From Rhizomicrobium electricum (GTDB taxonomy: Bacteria > Pseudomonadota > Alphaproteobacteria > Micropepsales > Micropepsaceae), in NCBI RefSeq assembly GCF_011762045.1, contig NZ_JAASQS010000003.1, forward strand, positions 492,664-556,663: a DNA stretch of 64,000 nucleotides, in the 5' to 3' direction. The translations under genes were made by a program, and so were the position numbers. Each line of letters starts with the position of its first letter. Within the stretch, counting starts at the first letter, position 1. This document shows positions 19,322-29,082 of this stretch, piece after piece. The notes under the pieces were generated by a model. The model saw only the letters and a list, made by a program, of their open reading frames with translations, was not told the DNA's origin and did not search any database.

Positions 19322-20395
19322 TCATCCGCCTGCCGTGGCAAACAGCTTGTAGGTGCCGGTCCCGGTGTCGTTGGCCGACGCCACCAGATAACACGTGCCG
19401 GTCGACAACGCCGTGAAGCGGATCACCGCGTCGTGGTTGGTCGAGTCATTGGCATAGGTGAGCTGCAAGCCCCGCGCGTCGCAGATCGACAGGAACGGAT
19501 CGGCCAGCGTGCCGTTGCCGCTGTCGGCCCCCGACAGCGTGAAGGTATAGGTCTGGCCGGCCGTGACGTTCACCGCGAACCAATCCTTGTCGCCCGATGT
19601 GCCGATCGTATCGGTGACCGAGCCGCCGACCGTGAGATCGTGGTTGGTCTGTTCCGAGCCGAACGCGCCGTTGGTGGTGCGATGCTCCCAATAGCCGTTC
19701 TTGAGATAGTGCATGGCCGCATCAGAAGCGGTGAAACCGCACGTCCCCAGATCGGTGTTGTTGATGAGATAGGCCACCGGATCGAAGGTGACTTTGCGCC
19801 CTTCCCAGAAGCCGTTGCGGATGTAGTGCTCCTCCGCCGCCACCGCATCGGTGCCGAACGCGCCGATCAGATCGGTGTAGGAGGCGATATAGGCCAGCGC
19901 ATTGAACGTGACCTTGCGCCCTTCCCAATAGCCGTTGCGGATATAGTGTTCTTCGGCCGCGGTCTTGTCGTTGTGGAAAGCCACCAGCAGATCGCTGTAC
20001 GAGCAGACATAGGCCAGCGGATCGAACGTGACTTTGCGGTTCTCCCAGTAGCCGTTGCGGATGTAGTGCTCCGCCGCCGCCTCCTTGTCGTCATGGAAAG
20101 CCATCAACAGGTCGCCGTACGAGCACACATACGCCAGCGGGTCGAACGTAACCTTGCGGCCTTCGTAGGAGCCGTTCTTCAGATAGTGCTCGGTCGCTGC
20201 GAACTGATCGTCATGGAAGGCGACGATCAGATCGCCGTACGACGCAATGTAGTTCAGCGCGCTGAAGGTGATCTTGCGCCCTTCGGCCTTGCCGTTGTTG
20301 AAATAGTGCTTGGCGCCCCACTTCGCGTCGTCGCCGAACGCCCCCATCAGATCCTTGTACGACGCGATGTATTCCAGCGCCTGCAACGGACTGAA
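19322..20395 (-). repeat. Shared C-terminal module, copy C (1074 bp)
   Basis: It encodes 357 residues with six repeats and the PPC-like domain. Repeat 2 has YIASY where most copies have Y-x-CSY. In the PPC domain it reads GADSGNGTLADPF where the others have GVDGGNG or GVDGSNG. Confidence 0.9.
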
Positions 20396-23209
20396 TGCCT
20401 GGGCCTGGAAATCGGCCAGCGTCATCACCTGCTTGGAAGCGTCGAACGAAACCGCCTCGATATTGGTCAGCGTGTCGGTCTCGCCCGCGCCGGTCACGGT
20501 ATAGCTGCCGTCGGCGTTCGCAACGACCATATAGTCGGTCGCCGATCCTGCGAACATCGCCACATCGGTGCCGGCGCCGCCGTCGAGCGTGTCATTGCCG
20601 TCGCCGCCGCTGAGCAGATCGTCGCCGTCGCCGCCGCTGAGCATGTCGTCGCCGTCTTGGCCATTGAGCCAATCCGTGCCGCCGAGACCGCGGACCGTGT
20701 CGTTGCCCTCGCCGGCGAAGAACACGTTCGTCTCGCTGTCGCCGGTCAGCGTGTCGCCGTAAGACGATCCGGAAAGGTTGTGAATGTCGACCAGCCGGTC
20801 CTTGCCTTCTCCGCCGCCGACATCCTGTGCGGTCGAGATCGTAAGATCGACGTTGACGCCGGACGAGGCCCCGAAATAGCAGGCGAAATCGGTTCCGCCG
20901 CCGCCGATAATGGTGTCGTCGCCGCCATTGCCGGTCAGCCAGTCGTCGCCGAGACCGCCGTTGATGACGTTATTGCCTTCATCGCCGAAGAGGAAATCGG
21001 CGTAGTTCGAGCCGGTCAGGTTCTCGATGTTCGCGAGTGAATCGGCGCCGAGCCCGCCGCCGACCGTCCCGGACGAGTTCACGAACACCACCACGCTGCT
21101 GGTCGCATCGCTATAGCTGACGGTGTCGATGCCGGCGCCGCCGTCGAGCGAGTCATCGCCTGTCCCGCCGCAGAGCGTGTCGTTACCGTCGCCGCCATAG
21201 AGTTCGTCGTTGCCGGCGGCGCCATTCAGGCTGTCGTTGCCGGCGTAGCCGTAAATGGAGTCGTTGCCGGCACCGCCGTTCAGGGTTTCACCGGACGCGG
21301 TACCGCTGATCGTATTGCCGATGTCGGCCGCCGCAACGGTCTGGTCGGAGAACTGGAGATTTTCGATGTTGGACAGGGTGTCGTTGCCGTCGGCGCCCGA
21401 AACCGCGATGTCGCCGTTCGACCATTTCGTCAGGGTATAAGACCCGCGAGCGCCGGAAAACACGGCCGTGTCCGTCCCGACGCCGCCGTCGATCTGGTCG
21501 TTGCCGCCACCGCCCTCCAGCGTATCGTTGCCGTCGAAACCGCAGATGTAATCGTCACCGTCCATGCCGCGGATGTTGTCGTCCCGCGACCAGATTCCCA
21601 TGATGCTGTCGCTGCCGGAGCCGCCGATCATGGCCACGGTATCCGTGGACGCGATCATGATATTGGCGCCGAGCGTGCCGGTGAGCGTCGCAACCCCGTT
21701 GCCGCCCAGCACGAGCCCCATCGTGCGATCGGTGAACTGCAGCACCTCGGCGTTGCTGACGCTGCTGTAGTTGGTATCGGTGTCGTTGCTTGCCCGGAAA
21801 TTGGTGAACAGCGTCCCGTTCGAGATGCCCCACTGGAAAGTGCTGTTTTTGCTGCTCCAAGGCAAAACGACCGTATCGTTGCCGGCACCGCCGTCGATGC
21901 GGTCGTGGCTGGTAGCCGAGATGTAGAGCACGTCGTCGCCGTTGCCGCCGGTCAGCGAGTCGTTGCCGGTGCCGCCGTCGAGGACGTCGTTGCCGTCCTG
22001 CCCCCACAGCGTGTCGTCGCCGTCTCCGCCGTAAAGCGTATCGCTGCCCGCCCCGCCATACAGGACGTCGGTTCCGGCATAGCCATAGAGCGTTTCGTCG
22101 CCCGAGGTCCCGTTCAGCGTATCGTTCGCCGACGAGCCGGTAATCAGGTGCGTGGTGGACAGCGAACTGACGGAAACCGTCTTGTCGCTGAACTTCAAAT
22201 TCTCGATGCCGGTCAGACGGTCGGTGCCGTCGCTGCCGCCCGACACGATCAGGCTGCCATCGGTGTTGAGTGTGACCGTATAGGACGCATAGGTGCCCGA
22301 AAAACACGCCGTGTCGCTGCCCGCATCGCCGCTCAGCGTATCGTTGCCGGCTCCGCCGGTCAGCGTGTCGTCGCCATCGCCACCGTAGAGCGCATCGGCA
22401 CCCGCCCCACCGTTGAGGACGTCGTTTCCGCCATAGCCATAGAGCGATTCATCGGCCGCGGTGCCGGTTAGCGTTTCGCCGGCGGAGGTTCCGGTAATCA
22501 CGAGATTGTTGGTCAGCGAGCTGACGGAGATCGTCTTATCGCTGAACTGCAGGGTTTCGATGCCCTCCAGCTTGTCGGTGCCTTCCGCGGCATTGGAGAT
22601 GACCAGGCTGCCGTCCGCGCTGACCGAAATCTTATAGGCCGAAGAGGCGCCCGAAAAACACGCCGTGTCATTGCCGGAACCGCCGCTCAGGGTGTCGTTG
22701 CCCGACCCGCCGGTTAACGTGTCGCTGCCGGTGCCGCCCATCAGAACATCGTCTCCGGCACCGCCGTTGATCGAAATGCTGCATGCCAGCCGGCTGAGAT
22801 CGAACCTGTCGCTCTTGCTGGAGCCGATGACCTTCAGGCTTTTGATATTCGGCTCGGGCACCGTGAACAGCTTGGTCTGCTCGGTCCATTGCGGCTGCCC
22901 ATACGTGCCTGTCGAGGTGGTGGCGGTGGAGATCTTCAATTCATGGTACCCGCCCCGCGTTCCGTAGGTGGCCGGAATCAGGACTTTCCGGGCCGGGTGT
23001 TTGATGACGATCGGATCCTGCCAGACGTGATTAACGTAGCGGCCGGGACTGATGTACTCGGTGTAGCCGGGCACGGTTTTGTAAGAGCTCTCCTTGATCA
23101 GGTATTTTTCCACAGGGACCAAGGTGTCGCTGGTCGTTATCGGCGCCGTCGAGTCCGAGACATCGAAGGTATAAGCGCCGCCACCGTTGTTGGTGAAAGT
23201 ACCGGTCAT
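19322..23209 (-). CDS. RTX gene C: 1295-residue RTX protein with unique N-terminal domain
   Basis: Residues 1-130 (MTGTFTNNGGGAYTFDVSD ...) match nothing I recognise. They contain a lysine/proline-rich stretch around VWQDPIVIKHPARKVLIPA. Five or more RTX blocks follow (GGAGDDVLMGG, GGDGDDTLTGGAGNDTLSG), with regular inserts ending in LQFSDKTISVSSL. The shared module starts near residue 938. ATG 23209 was chosen over the adjoining GTG 23212 because of the AGGGGGGAGTG leader. No catalytic motif is visible, so it is probably an adhesin or matrix protein. The gap to B is only 70 bp, so C-B-A may form one transcript. A GTAC-rich repeat lies 55-75 bp upstream of the start. Confidence 0.86.
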   Translation of the reverse strand: MTGTFTNNGGGAYTFDVSDSTAPITTSDTLVPVEKYLIKESSYKTVPGYTEYISPGRYVNHVWQDPIVIKHPARKVLIPATYGTRGGYHELKISTATTSTGTYGQPQWTEQTKLFTVPEPNIKSLKVIGSSKSDRFDLSRLACSISINGGAGDDVLMGGTGSDTLTGGSGNDTLSGGSGNDTACFSGASSAYKISVSADGSLVISNAAEGTDKLEGIETLQFSDKTISVSSLTNNLVITGTSAGETLTGTAADESLYGYGGNDVLNGGAGADALYGGDGDDTLTGGAGNDTLSGDAGSDTACFSGTYASYTVTLNTDGSLIVSGGSDGTDRLTGIENLKFSDKTVSVSSLSTTHLITGSSANDTLNGTSGDETLYGYAGTDVLYGGAGSDTLYGGDGDDTLWGQDGNDVLDGGTGNDSLTGGNGDDVLYISATSHDRIDGGAGNDTVVLPWSSKNSTFQWGISNGTLFTNFRASNDTDTNYSSVSNAEVLQFTDRTMGLVLGGNGVATLTGTLGANIMIASTDTVAMIGGSGSDSIMGIWSRDDNIRGMDGDDYICGFDGNDTLEGGGGNDQIDGGVGTDTAVFSGARGSYTLTKWSNGDIAVSGADGNDTLSNIENLQFSDQTVAAADIGNTISGTASGETLNGGAGNDSIYGYAGNDSLNGAAGNDELYGGDGNDTLCGGTGDDSLDGGAGIDTVSYSDATSSVVVFVNSSGTVGGGLGADSLANIENLTGSNYADFLFGDEGNNVINGGLGDDWLTGNGGDDTIIGGGGTDFACYFGASSGVNVDLTISTAQDVGGGEGKDRLVDIHNLSGSSYGDTLTGDSETNVFFAGEGNDTVRGLGGTDWLNGQDGDDMLSGGDGDDLLSGGDGNDTLDGGAGTDVAMFAGSATDYMVVANADGSYTVTGAGETDTLTNIEAVSFDASKQVMTLADFQAQAFSPLQALEYIASYKDLMGAFGDDAKWGAKHYFNNGKAEGRKITFSALNYIASYGDLIVAFHDDQFAATEHYLKNGSYEGRKVTFDPLAYVCSYGDLLMAFHDDKEAAAEHYIRNGYWENRKVTFDPLAYVCSYSDLLVAFHNDKTAAEEHYIRNGYWEGRKVTFNALAYIASYTDLIGAFGTDAVAAEEHYIRNGFWEGRKVTFDPVAYLINNTDLGTCGFTASDAAMHYLKNGYWEHRTTNGAFGSEQTNHDLTVGGSVTDTIGTSGDKDWFAVNVTAGQTYTFTLSGADSGNGTLADPFLSICDARGLQLTYANDSTNHDAVIRFTALSTGTCYLVASANDTGTGTYKLFATAGG

Positions 23210-23263
23210 CACTCCCCCCTTAAAATTAAACTCAATACAATATGTGCCCGCCGAGATTCCAAA

Positions 23264-23284
23264 TCAGTACAGCACAGTACAGTT
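23264..23284. promoter_or_regulatory. GTAC-rich repeat, possible regulator site upstream of gene C
   Basis: Read on the minus strand it is ACTGTACTGTGCTGTACTGA. The first ten bases equal the left half of the TetR operator at 3385-3404. It is a direct repeat of CTGTACTG rather than a clean palindrome. It lies 55-75 bp upstream of the start of gene C, a position suited to transcriptional control. Binding by the TetR pair is speculative. Confidence 0.35.
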
Positions 23285-23501
23285 CGCACGCTGCGATTGG
23301 GTCTATGTAAGTGCAAGTAGAACTATACAAGCTGCGACAATTATCATTCGTCCAGAACTCAACTCATGATCGCTGGTAAATTTCGCTCGTCTGGAACGTG
23401 GGTAATCGCGACATCTTGGCATGATTGGCGCACCTCTTCGTCGGTCCTTGCTCCAATCTCCATTTTCCACGACACGTCGGCGCCCTGCCGGCAGTCAGAT
23501 C

Positions 23502-23530
23502 AAAAAAGGGCCCGGATCGCTCCAGGCCCT
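23502..23530 (-). terminator. Intrinsic terminator of RTX gene D
   Basis: On the minus strand AGGGCCTGGAGCGATCCGGGCCCT folds into a stem followed by TTTTTT, 26 bp past the stop of gene D. It is one of several hairpins in the window built on the same CCCGGATCGCTCCGGG core. Confidence 0.8.
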
Positions 23531-23555
23531 CTTCGTTTCTGACGGAAGACCGCCC

Positions 23556-24629
23556 TCAGCCGCCTGCCGTCGCGAACAGCTTGTAGGAGCCGGTGCCCGT
23601 GTCGTTGGCCGAAGCGACGAGATAGCATGTGCCGGTCGACAAAGCCGTGAAGCGGATCACCGCGTCGTGGTTGGTGCTGTCGTTGGCATAAGTCAGCTGA
23701 ACCCCGCGGGCATCGCAGATCGACAGGAACGGATCGGCGAGGGTGCCGTTGCCGCCGTCGACGCCGGAGAGCGTGAAGGTATAGGTCTGGCCGGCCGTGA
23801 CATTCACCGCAAACCAATCCTTGTCGCCCGTGGTGCCGATGGTGTCGGTCACACTGCTGCCAACCGTCAAATCGTGATTGGTCTGTTCCGAGCCGAACGC
23901 GCCGTTGGTGGTGCGGTGTTCCCAGTAACCGTTCTTGAGATAGTGCATGGCCGCATCAGAATCGGTGAAGCCGCAAGTCCCCAGATCGGTATTGTTGATG
24001 AGATAGGCCACCGGATCGAACGTGACTTTCCGGCCTTCCCAGAAGCCGTTGCGGATGTAGTGCTCCTCCGCGGCTTGCACATCGGTACCGAACGCACCGA
24101 TCAGATCCGTGTAGGACGCGATGTAGGCCAGCGCATTGAACGTGACCTTCCGCCCTTCCCAATAGCCATTGCGGATATAATGTTCTTCCGCCGCCGTCTT
24201 GTCGTTATGGAAGGCGACCACCAGATCGTCGTACGAGCAGACATACGCCAGCGCATCGAACGTGACCTTGCGGTTCTCCCAATAGCCGTTGCGGATGTAG
24301 TGCTCCGCCGCTGCTGCCTTGTCGTCGTGGAACGCAATCAGCAGGTCGCTGTACGAGCAGACATAGGCCAGTGGATCGAAGGTCACCTTGCGGCCTTCGT
24401 ACGAGCCGTTCTTCAGATAGTGCTCCGTCGCCGCCAACTGGTCATCATGGAAGGCGACGATCAGATCGCCATAGGAGCAGAGATAGTTCAGCGCGTTGAA
24501 GGTGATGGCCCGCCCTTCGCTCTTGCCGTTGTTGAAATAGTGCTTGGCACCCCACACCGCATCGTCGCCGAATGCGGCCATCAGATCTTTGTAGGACGCG
24601 ATATATTCGAGGGCCTGCAGCTTCGAGAG
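23556..24629 (-). repeat. Shared C-terminal module, copy D (1074 bp)
   Basis: Same length and repeat number as A. The first repeat begins with Leu (LSKLQALEYIASYKDL) and the Asp/Ser substitutions are scattered. The PPC domain reads VGSSVTDTIGTTGDKDWF. Confidence 0.9.
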
Positions 24630-27344
24630 CGATTGCGCCTGGAGATCCATCAGCATCACGGTCTGACCGGTGCCGCTGCCAAATGTAACTTTTTCGATAT
24701 TGGTCAGCGTATCGGTTTCGCTGGCACCGGCCATGGTCGTGCTGCCGTTAGCGTTGGCCGTCACCAGATAATCCGACGCCAGTCCTGCGAGCACCGCCGT
24801 ATCGGTACCGGCGCCGCCATCGAGCGTGTTGGTGCCGAGGCCGCCGCGAAGCGTGTCGTCGCCGGTGCCGCCACTGATGAAGTCGTCGTACGGGCTGCCG
24901 GTCAGACTATCGTCGCCCCCCTTACCGTATAACGTGCCGTTCCAACTACCGAGGGTTAGGTCGTCGGCGTATTCCGTTCCCGAACGGGTGACCGTATTGG
25001 TGCCACTGTCTAGCGCTGCTGCGGCCTTAGCCGTACCATCGGCAAGAATGACCACCCAGACACCGCCGTATTCCGCGATACCAATCCGCGTATTGCTCAG
25101 TGCAACCATCTTGGAAAAATCGGCAAAACGACTTTTCAGCGTTTTGCAGACTTCGTCGGCACTCTGCCCCTCCGAAGCGACCGCCATCATGACACCATTC
25201 GAGGTAACTCCCAGCAGCGCAGCAAGGCCATCGGCGAAGGATTTGCCGTTGCTCCAGGTCTGCGCCCAGTCGTCGCCGCCATAGGCTTGGTTGACGATCG
25301 CATCGCGGGCGTAATTCTGCGCCAAGTCCATCGCCTTTCGGTTGGCGGCTGCGAACAATTCCGCATCGGCGACTATCGATGCCGTCCGCAACGTCTTGAT
25401 ATCGGCAAGAAGCTTCATCTCGTCGGTGGAGGCACCATCGCCCACCATCGCACCGAGCGCGACTTCGAACACGCCTCCGCGCGATTGCCAGTTGGTATAC
25501 GACGACGGAGCATAGGCCAAATCCGATGCCGCAATCACGCCGGATGTGGCGTTCGGCGCCTCGCCCAACTGGACGCCCTTGGTGAGGTAATAATGCAAGG
25601 CCGAACCATATGCACCCGATGCAACCGCGGCGCGGGCATCCGCATAGGTGGCGAGATACCAGCCGGCATCGAAGGCAATCGTCTTCGGTTCGGTCAGTGT
25701 CTCGGCCACAGCGTTCGAACCGAACAAGGCGATCATCGAAGCACTGCTCGAATGCTGGGAAGCATACTGGTCGTACCAGTTCGCCACCTTCCATTTGATG
25801 TAATTACTGGCCGTCTTCTGATAGAGCCACTGGCCGGCGATGCGCCCGCCGACCATCCCGATTTCGATCGAGGTGCCGAGCGTCTGAGCGAAGAAGGGAA
25901 CGCCAGCAAGCGCACCGGCAAATGCACCAACACCACCGGCGCCCATCAAGGCGCAAAAGTCTGCAAGCTGCACGATGAATTCGCGGGTTCTGTCGCTGGC
26001 ATTGAGGATGTCGGCCGTACGAAACACTGCATCGATGCCGTAACCGGCCTTGCTGATGATGCCGTTCAGCTTTTCGGCGAGCGGCACGATGTCTTTGCTG
26101 CCGACTTCCTTGAGGAGCGTATTCACCAGATCGGCGGCGTCGAGTTGCCCCGATGCAATCTCCTGGCCCAGGGTGGAAGCGATCTTGTCGATGTCCCGCG
26201 CTGCATCGACGCCTGTCCGCTTGCTGCTTTTTACCGTGACGACATAGGATTCGCCGGCGGTATAGCCGTGATCATCGAGGACTTCGATCGTATTCCGGCC
26301 TGCGCTGTAGTCGAGCGTGAAGGTCCGCGTAATCGAAGGATCGTCCTTCAACGCGACCTGCCAGGTAATCTCGGTATCGTAATCGAGCGTGAACGTGTAG
26401 TAGGCCGCCGGATGCGCCGCCGAAAGATCGCCGCTCACGACGGCGTTGTTCAGTGATCCACCGAAGAGAGAAAGCGGCGTCGCACTCCCATTGGCGGCCG
26501 CATTGATAATTTTCGGAGGCTGCAGCGGCTGCGCCAGCGAATAGGTGGCATCCCAGAAACGGATACTCTCAACATTCTTCAGCAAAATGCTGATACCAGG
26601 AGTTCTTTTAATGTCCGTGACGACAAACCCGTCATCGGTCGACTGGACTTGGTAATCCGCCGCATACCAATGGAGGGTTAGGGTATCGCATCCGTCGCCG
26701 CCGTCGAATGTGTTGCCGGACGACGTGGCCAAGACATGGAGATTGGGGTTCGCTGGGTTCGTAACTGTCCCCGAGTCGATGTCGAGCGTGTCGTCGCCGG
26801 CGCCTCCCACGAAGCTGTTGTCCGTGAATGCGAGCCTGGCGGTCTGATCGGGATCCGGCTGACTTACATCAGACTTGGCGCTTTGTCCGACAAACCCAGC
26901 GATGTCCAGACGGAGGCTGCCACCCGATGGCGAATAGACAAAGGTATTGTTTACAACGTCGAGTTCGACCCCGCCGCCCCGCCCCCCAGCCGCTCCATAT
27001 TCCGGCCCTCCACCATTTCCACCGTATGCAATCACCTGAACTGTTACGGTGGGCTCATCTCTGCCGTACTGGTCTTTGTATTTGGAAATTCCCGTTATCT
27101 TTGAGTCTCTCAGTATCGCCAAAGCACTGCCGCCATCGCCGCCGCTGCCTTTCCCGGCGCAACCGGTACCGCCGCCTCCCCCGTAACTGCTGATACCGAA
27201 GGTCAGGTCGCCATCGTGCTGAAAACTGGTGCTCACCGAGGCATCGCCGCCGCCCCCACCGGGTCCACCGGTAAATCCGTCTGTATACGGCGGAAGGCCG
27301 CCGCCTATCCCGCCATTGCCGCCCAAGGCGCCAATCGTTGACAT
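23556..27344 (-). CDS. RTX gene D: 1262-residue glycine-rich/CAP-like protein with RTX and shared module (5' end frameshifted)
   Basis: Visible parts, numbered from ATG 27344: a glycine-rich region (residues 1-150), a small RTX-like block (175-225), beta-rich segments with an apparent IPT/PPC-like strand region (285-370), a helical stretch with a long hydrophobic part (370-505, MGAGGVGAFAGALAGVPFF), one divergent copy of the 40-residue repeat (557-597, YLATYADARAAV...HYYLTKG) and a region resembling CAP/SCP domains (about 625-768). An RTX block (775-860) and the shared module then follow. The natural start is probably ATG 27496, with a one-base frameshift in a run of six C. As it stands, translation from 27344 has no obvious ribosome-binding site. 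Function unknown; the hydrophobic and CAP-like parts could suggest a toxin or a surface factor. Confidence 0.8.
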   Translation of the reverse strand: MSTIGALGGNGGIGGGLPPYTDGFTGGPGGGGGDASVSTSFQHDGDLTFGISSYGGGGGTGCAGKGSGGDGGSALAILRDSKITGISKYKDQYGRDEPTVTVQVIAYGGNGGGPEYGAAGGRGGGVELDVVNNTFVYSPSGGSLRLDIAGFVGQSAKSDVSQPDPDQTARLAFTDNSFVGGAGDDTLDIDSGTVTNPANPNLHVLATSSGNTFDGGDGCDTLTLHWYAADYQVQSTDDGFVVTDIKRTPGISILLKNVESIRFWDATYSLAQPLQPPKIINAAANGSATPLSLFGGSLNNAVVSGDLSAAHPAAYYTFTLDYDTEITWQVALKDDPSITRTFTLDYSAGRNTIEVLDDHGYTAGESYVVTVKSSKRTGVDAARDIDKIASTLGQEIASGQLDAADLVNTLLKEVGSKDIVPLAEKLNGIISKAGYGIDAVFRTADILNASDRTREFIVQLADFCALMGAGGVGAFAGALAGVPFFAQTLGTSIEIGMVGGRIAGQWLYQKTASNYIKWKVANWYDQYASQHSSSASMIALFGSNAVAETLTEPKTIAFDAGWYLATYADARAAVASGAYGSALHYYLTKGVQLGEAPNATSGVIAASDLAYAPSSYTNWQSRGGVFEVALGAMVGDGASTDEMKLLADIKTLRTASIVADAELFAAANRKAMDLAQNYARDAIVNQAYGGDDWAQTWSNGKSFADGLAALLGVTSNGVMMAVASEGQSADEVCKTLKSRFADFSKMVALSNTRIGIAEYGGVWVVILADGTAKAAAALDSGTNTVTRSGTEYADDLTLGSWNGTLYGKGGDDSLTGSPYDDFISGGTGDDTLRGGLGTNTLDGGAGTDTAVLAGLASDYLVTANANGSTTMAGASETDTLTNIEKVTFGSGTGQTVMLMDLQAQSLSKLQALEYIASYKDLMAAFGDDAVWGAKHYFNNGKSEGRAITFNALNYLCSYGDLIVAFHDDQLAATEHYLKNGSYEGRKVTFDPLAYVCSYSDLLIAFHDDKAAAAEHYIRNGYWENRKVTFDALAYVCSYDDLVVAFHNDKTAAEEHYIRNGYWEGRKVTFNALAYIASYTDLIGAFGTDVQAAEEHYIRNGFWEGRKVTFDPVAYLINNTDLGTCGFTDSDAAMHYLKNGYWEHRTTNGAFGSEQTNHDLTVGSSVTDTIGTTGDKDWFAVNVTAGQTYTFTLSGVDGGNGTLADPFLSICDARGVQLTYANDSTNHDAVIRFTALSTGTCYLVASANDTGTGSYKLFATAGG

Positions 27345-27496
27345 ATTTTTTGAACTGAAGACGGGAGGCCCAGAATACGTTGCCGCGCTGCCGGCTTCCG
27401 CGGCCCCCCATTCTGTGCAGGACCGGACGATCCGTTGGCACCATTACTGCCTTCGACCAGGATTGCTCCACCCTTGGTTGTAACCGTCTGTGGCAT
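27345..27496 (-). other. Frameshifted 5' segment of RTX gene D with C6 and C9 tracts
   Basis: ATG 27496 opens MPQTVTTKGGAILVEGSNG, a glycine-rich start. That frame leaves the gene D frame at the six-C run 27404-27409. Adding one C restores a continuous glycine/alanine-rich reading (NGGAAEAGSAATYSGPPVFS) straight into the gene D frame. A run of nine C (27499-27507) lies two bases before this ATG, so on the mRNA it is a G9 ribosome-binding site. Possible explanations are a sequencing error, a phase-variable tract or a genuine mutation. Confidence 0.65.
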
Positions 27497-27775
27497 TGCC
27501 CCCCCCCGTGCCTTGCGCATCCACAACTGTCGCAAGAATTGCATTTGTATTGTTTAGGAGCCAGATGACGTTGGGTAACGCCCCCACCTCCTTGCCCCTC
27601 CCGCCCCTTTCCTGTATACGCCCGCGCTCACGATTGCGGTCGCAAGATCCTGGTCGGATTGGGAAATTTTTCCCAGCCTACATAGGCAAGCCGGATGGTC
27701 CGGCGTTCTTGCGAGCCAATGCGCGACAGCTCACCCGGCTAGATGCGCACCGCAGTCCGAACAAGGGAACGGGAC

Positions 27776-28147
27776 ATGGCTCTTTACGAGCATCTCCTGA
27801 TCGCGCGCCAGGATATCAGCGCGCAGGCGGTTGACGCCCTTGCCCAACACCTCAAAACCATCGTCGAAGGCGAAGGCGGCAAGGTCGAGAAGCAGGAATA
27901 CTGGGGCCTCCGCGGCCTCGCATACCGCATCAAGAAGAACCGCAAGGGGCATTACGTGCTCCTCAACATCAACGCCCCGGCCAAGGCCGTCATCGAGCTC
28001 GAGCGTCAGCTCAAGATCAACGAAGACGTGCTGCGCTATCTCACCGTGAAGGTGGAAGCGTTCGAAGTGTCGTCGAAGTCGCGCCGTGACGATCGCAGCG
28101 ATGCGAAGCCGGAAGGCGAAACCGTGAAAGAGGAGACCGCACAATGA
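27776..28147 (+). CDS. rpsF: Small ribosomal subunit protein bS6
   Basis: This 123-residue protein starts [15 protein letters not shown] and has the S6 fold signature ([20 protein letters not shown]). The acidic C-terminal tail is typical of alphaproteobacterial S6. ATG 27776 was chosen over an in-frame start at 27743 because the extension is not conserved and GGGAACGGG precedes it. First gene of rpsF-rpsR-rplI, overlapping rpsR by four bases. Upstream lies an inverted GGGAAATTTTTCCC at 27661-27674 of unknown role. Confidence 0.95.
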   Translation: MALYEHLLIARQDISAQAVDALAQHLKTIVEGEGGKVEKQEYWGLRGLAYRIKKNRKGHYVLLNINAPAKAVIELERQLKINEDVLRYLTVKVEAFEVSSKSRRDDRSDAKPEGETVKEETAQ

Positions 28148-28449
28148 GCTTTGGCGGACATTCCGGCGGCGGCGAACGCCGCGATCGCGGCGACCGCGAG
28201 GGTGGTCATGGCGGAGCCGGCGGCCAGCGCCGTCCCTTCTTCCGTCGCAAGAAGACCTGCCCGTTCTCGGGCGCCAACGCCCCCAAGATCGACTACAAGG
28301 ACGTGAAGCTCTTGCAGCGCTTCATCTCCGAGCGCGGCAAGATCGTTCCGAGCCGCATCACGGCGGTTTCCGCCTCGAAGCAGCGTCTGCTGGCCAAGGC
28401 CATCAAGCGCGCCCGCTTCATGGCGTTGCTGCCCTACGTGATCGAGTAG
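28144..28449 (+). CDS. rpsR: Small ribosomal subunit protein bS18
   Basis: This is a 101-residue basic protein. The conserved core is [12 protein letters not shown], then [19 protein letters not shown] and [20 protein letters not shown]. The N-terminal glycine/arginine-rich extension of about 30 residues is longer than in E. coli but common in alphaproteobacteria. Overlaps rpsF (ATGA) and is followed by rplI after nine bases. Confidence 0.95.
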   Translation: MSFGGHSGGGERRDRGDREGGHGGAGGQRRPFFRRKKTCPFSGANAPKIDYKDVKLLQRFISERGKIVPSRITAVSASKQRLLAKAIKRARFMALLPYVIE

Positions 28450-28458
28450 GAGGCACTC

Positions 28459-29052
28459 ATGCAAATCATCCTGCTCGAACGCGTCGAAAAGCTCGGCCAG
28501 ATGGGCGACGAAGTGAAGGTGAAGGACGGCTTCGCCCGTAACTTCCTCCTGCCCAAGAAGAAGGCCCTGCGCGCCACCAAGGCGAACCGCGAATATTTCG
28601 CGACCCAGAAGGCGCAGCTCGAAGCCAACAACCTCGAACGCAAGAAGGACGCCGAGGCGGTTGCGACGAAGCTGAAGGGCCAGATCTTCGCGTTGCTGCG
28701 TCAGGCCGGCGACCGCGGCCAGCTTTACGGCTCGGTCTCCCCGCGCGACATCGCCGACGCCATCACCAAGGGCGGCTTCACCGTCGCTCGCGGTCAGGTG
28801 TCGCTCGACAAGCCGATCAAGACCATCGGTCTGGTTCCGGTGAACGTGATCCTGCACCCCGAAGTGAAGGTGCCGGTCACCATCAACGTCGCCCGCAACG
28901 AGGACGAAGCCGAGCGCCAGGCGCGCGGTGAAGACGTGCTCGCCGAGAAGACTCCCGAAGAGGAAGTCGTGGTGGCGGCCGAAGACGTCTTCGAAGAAGG
29001 CGCCGGTCCTGCCGAAGACGGCGAAGAGACCGAAGAAGCCGTCGAAGAGTAA
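28459..29052 (+). CDS. rplI: Large ribosomal subunit protein bL9
   Basis: This 197-residue protein begins [20 protein letters not shown] and has [19 protein letters not shown], the canonical L9 N-domain. A connecting helix and C-domain ([14 protein letters not shown]) follow. The C-terminus has a long acidic extension ([19 protein letters not shown]), typical for alphaproteobacteria. A strong terminator follows 30 bp after the stop. Confidence 0.95.
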   Translation: MQIILLERVEKLGQMGDEVKVKDGFARNFLLPKKKALRATKANREYFATQKAQLEANNLERKKDAEAVATKLKGQIFALLRQAGDRGQLYGSVSPRDIADAITKGGFTVARGQVSLDKPIKTIGLVPVNVILHPEVKVPVTINVARNEDEAERQARGEDVLAEKTPEEEVVVAAEDVFEEGAGPAEDGEETEEAVEE

Positions 29053-29082
29053 GGCGCACGTTTCTTCGCAATGCATATGGAA

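Larger units (their letters stand above)
23210..23555. other. Gene-free interval between RTX genes C and D
   Basis: About 345 bp, noticeably AT-richer than its surroundings. It holds the promoter/leader of C on the minus strand, the GTAC-rich repeat at 23264-23284 and the terminator of D at 23502-23530. No credible ORF. Confidence 0.6.
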
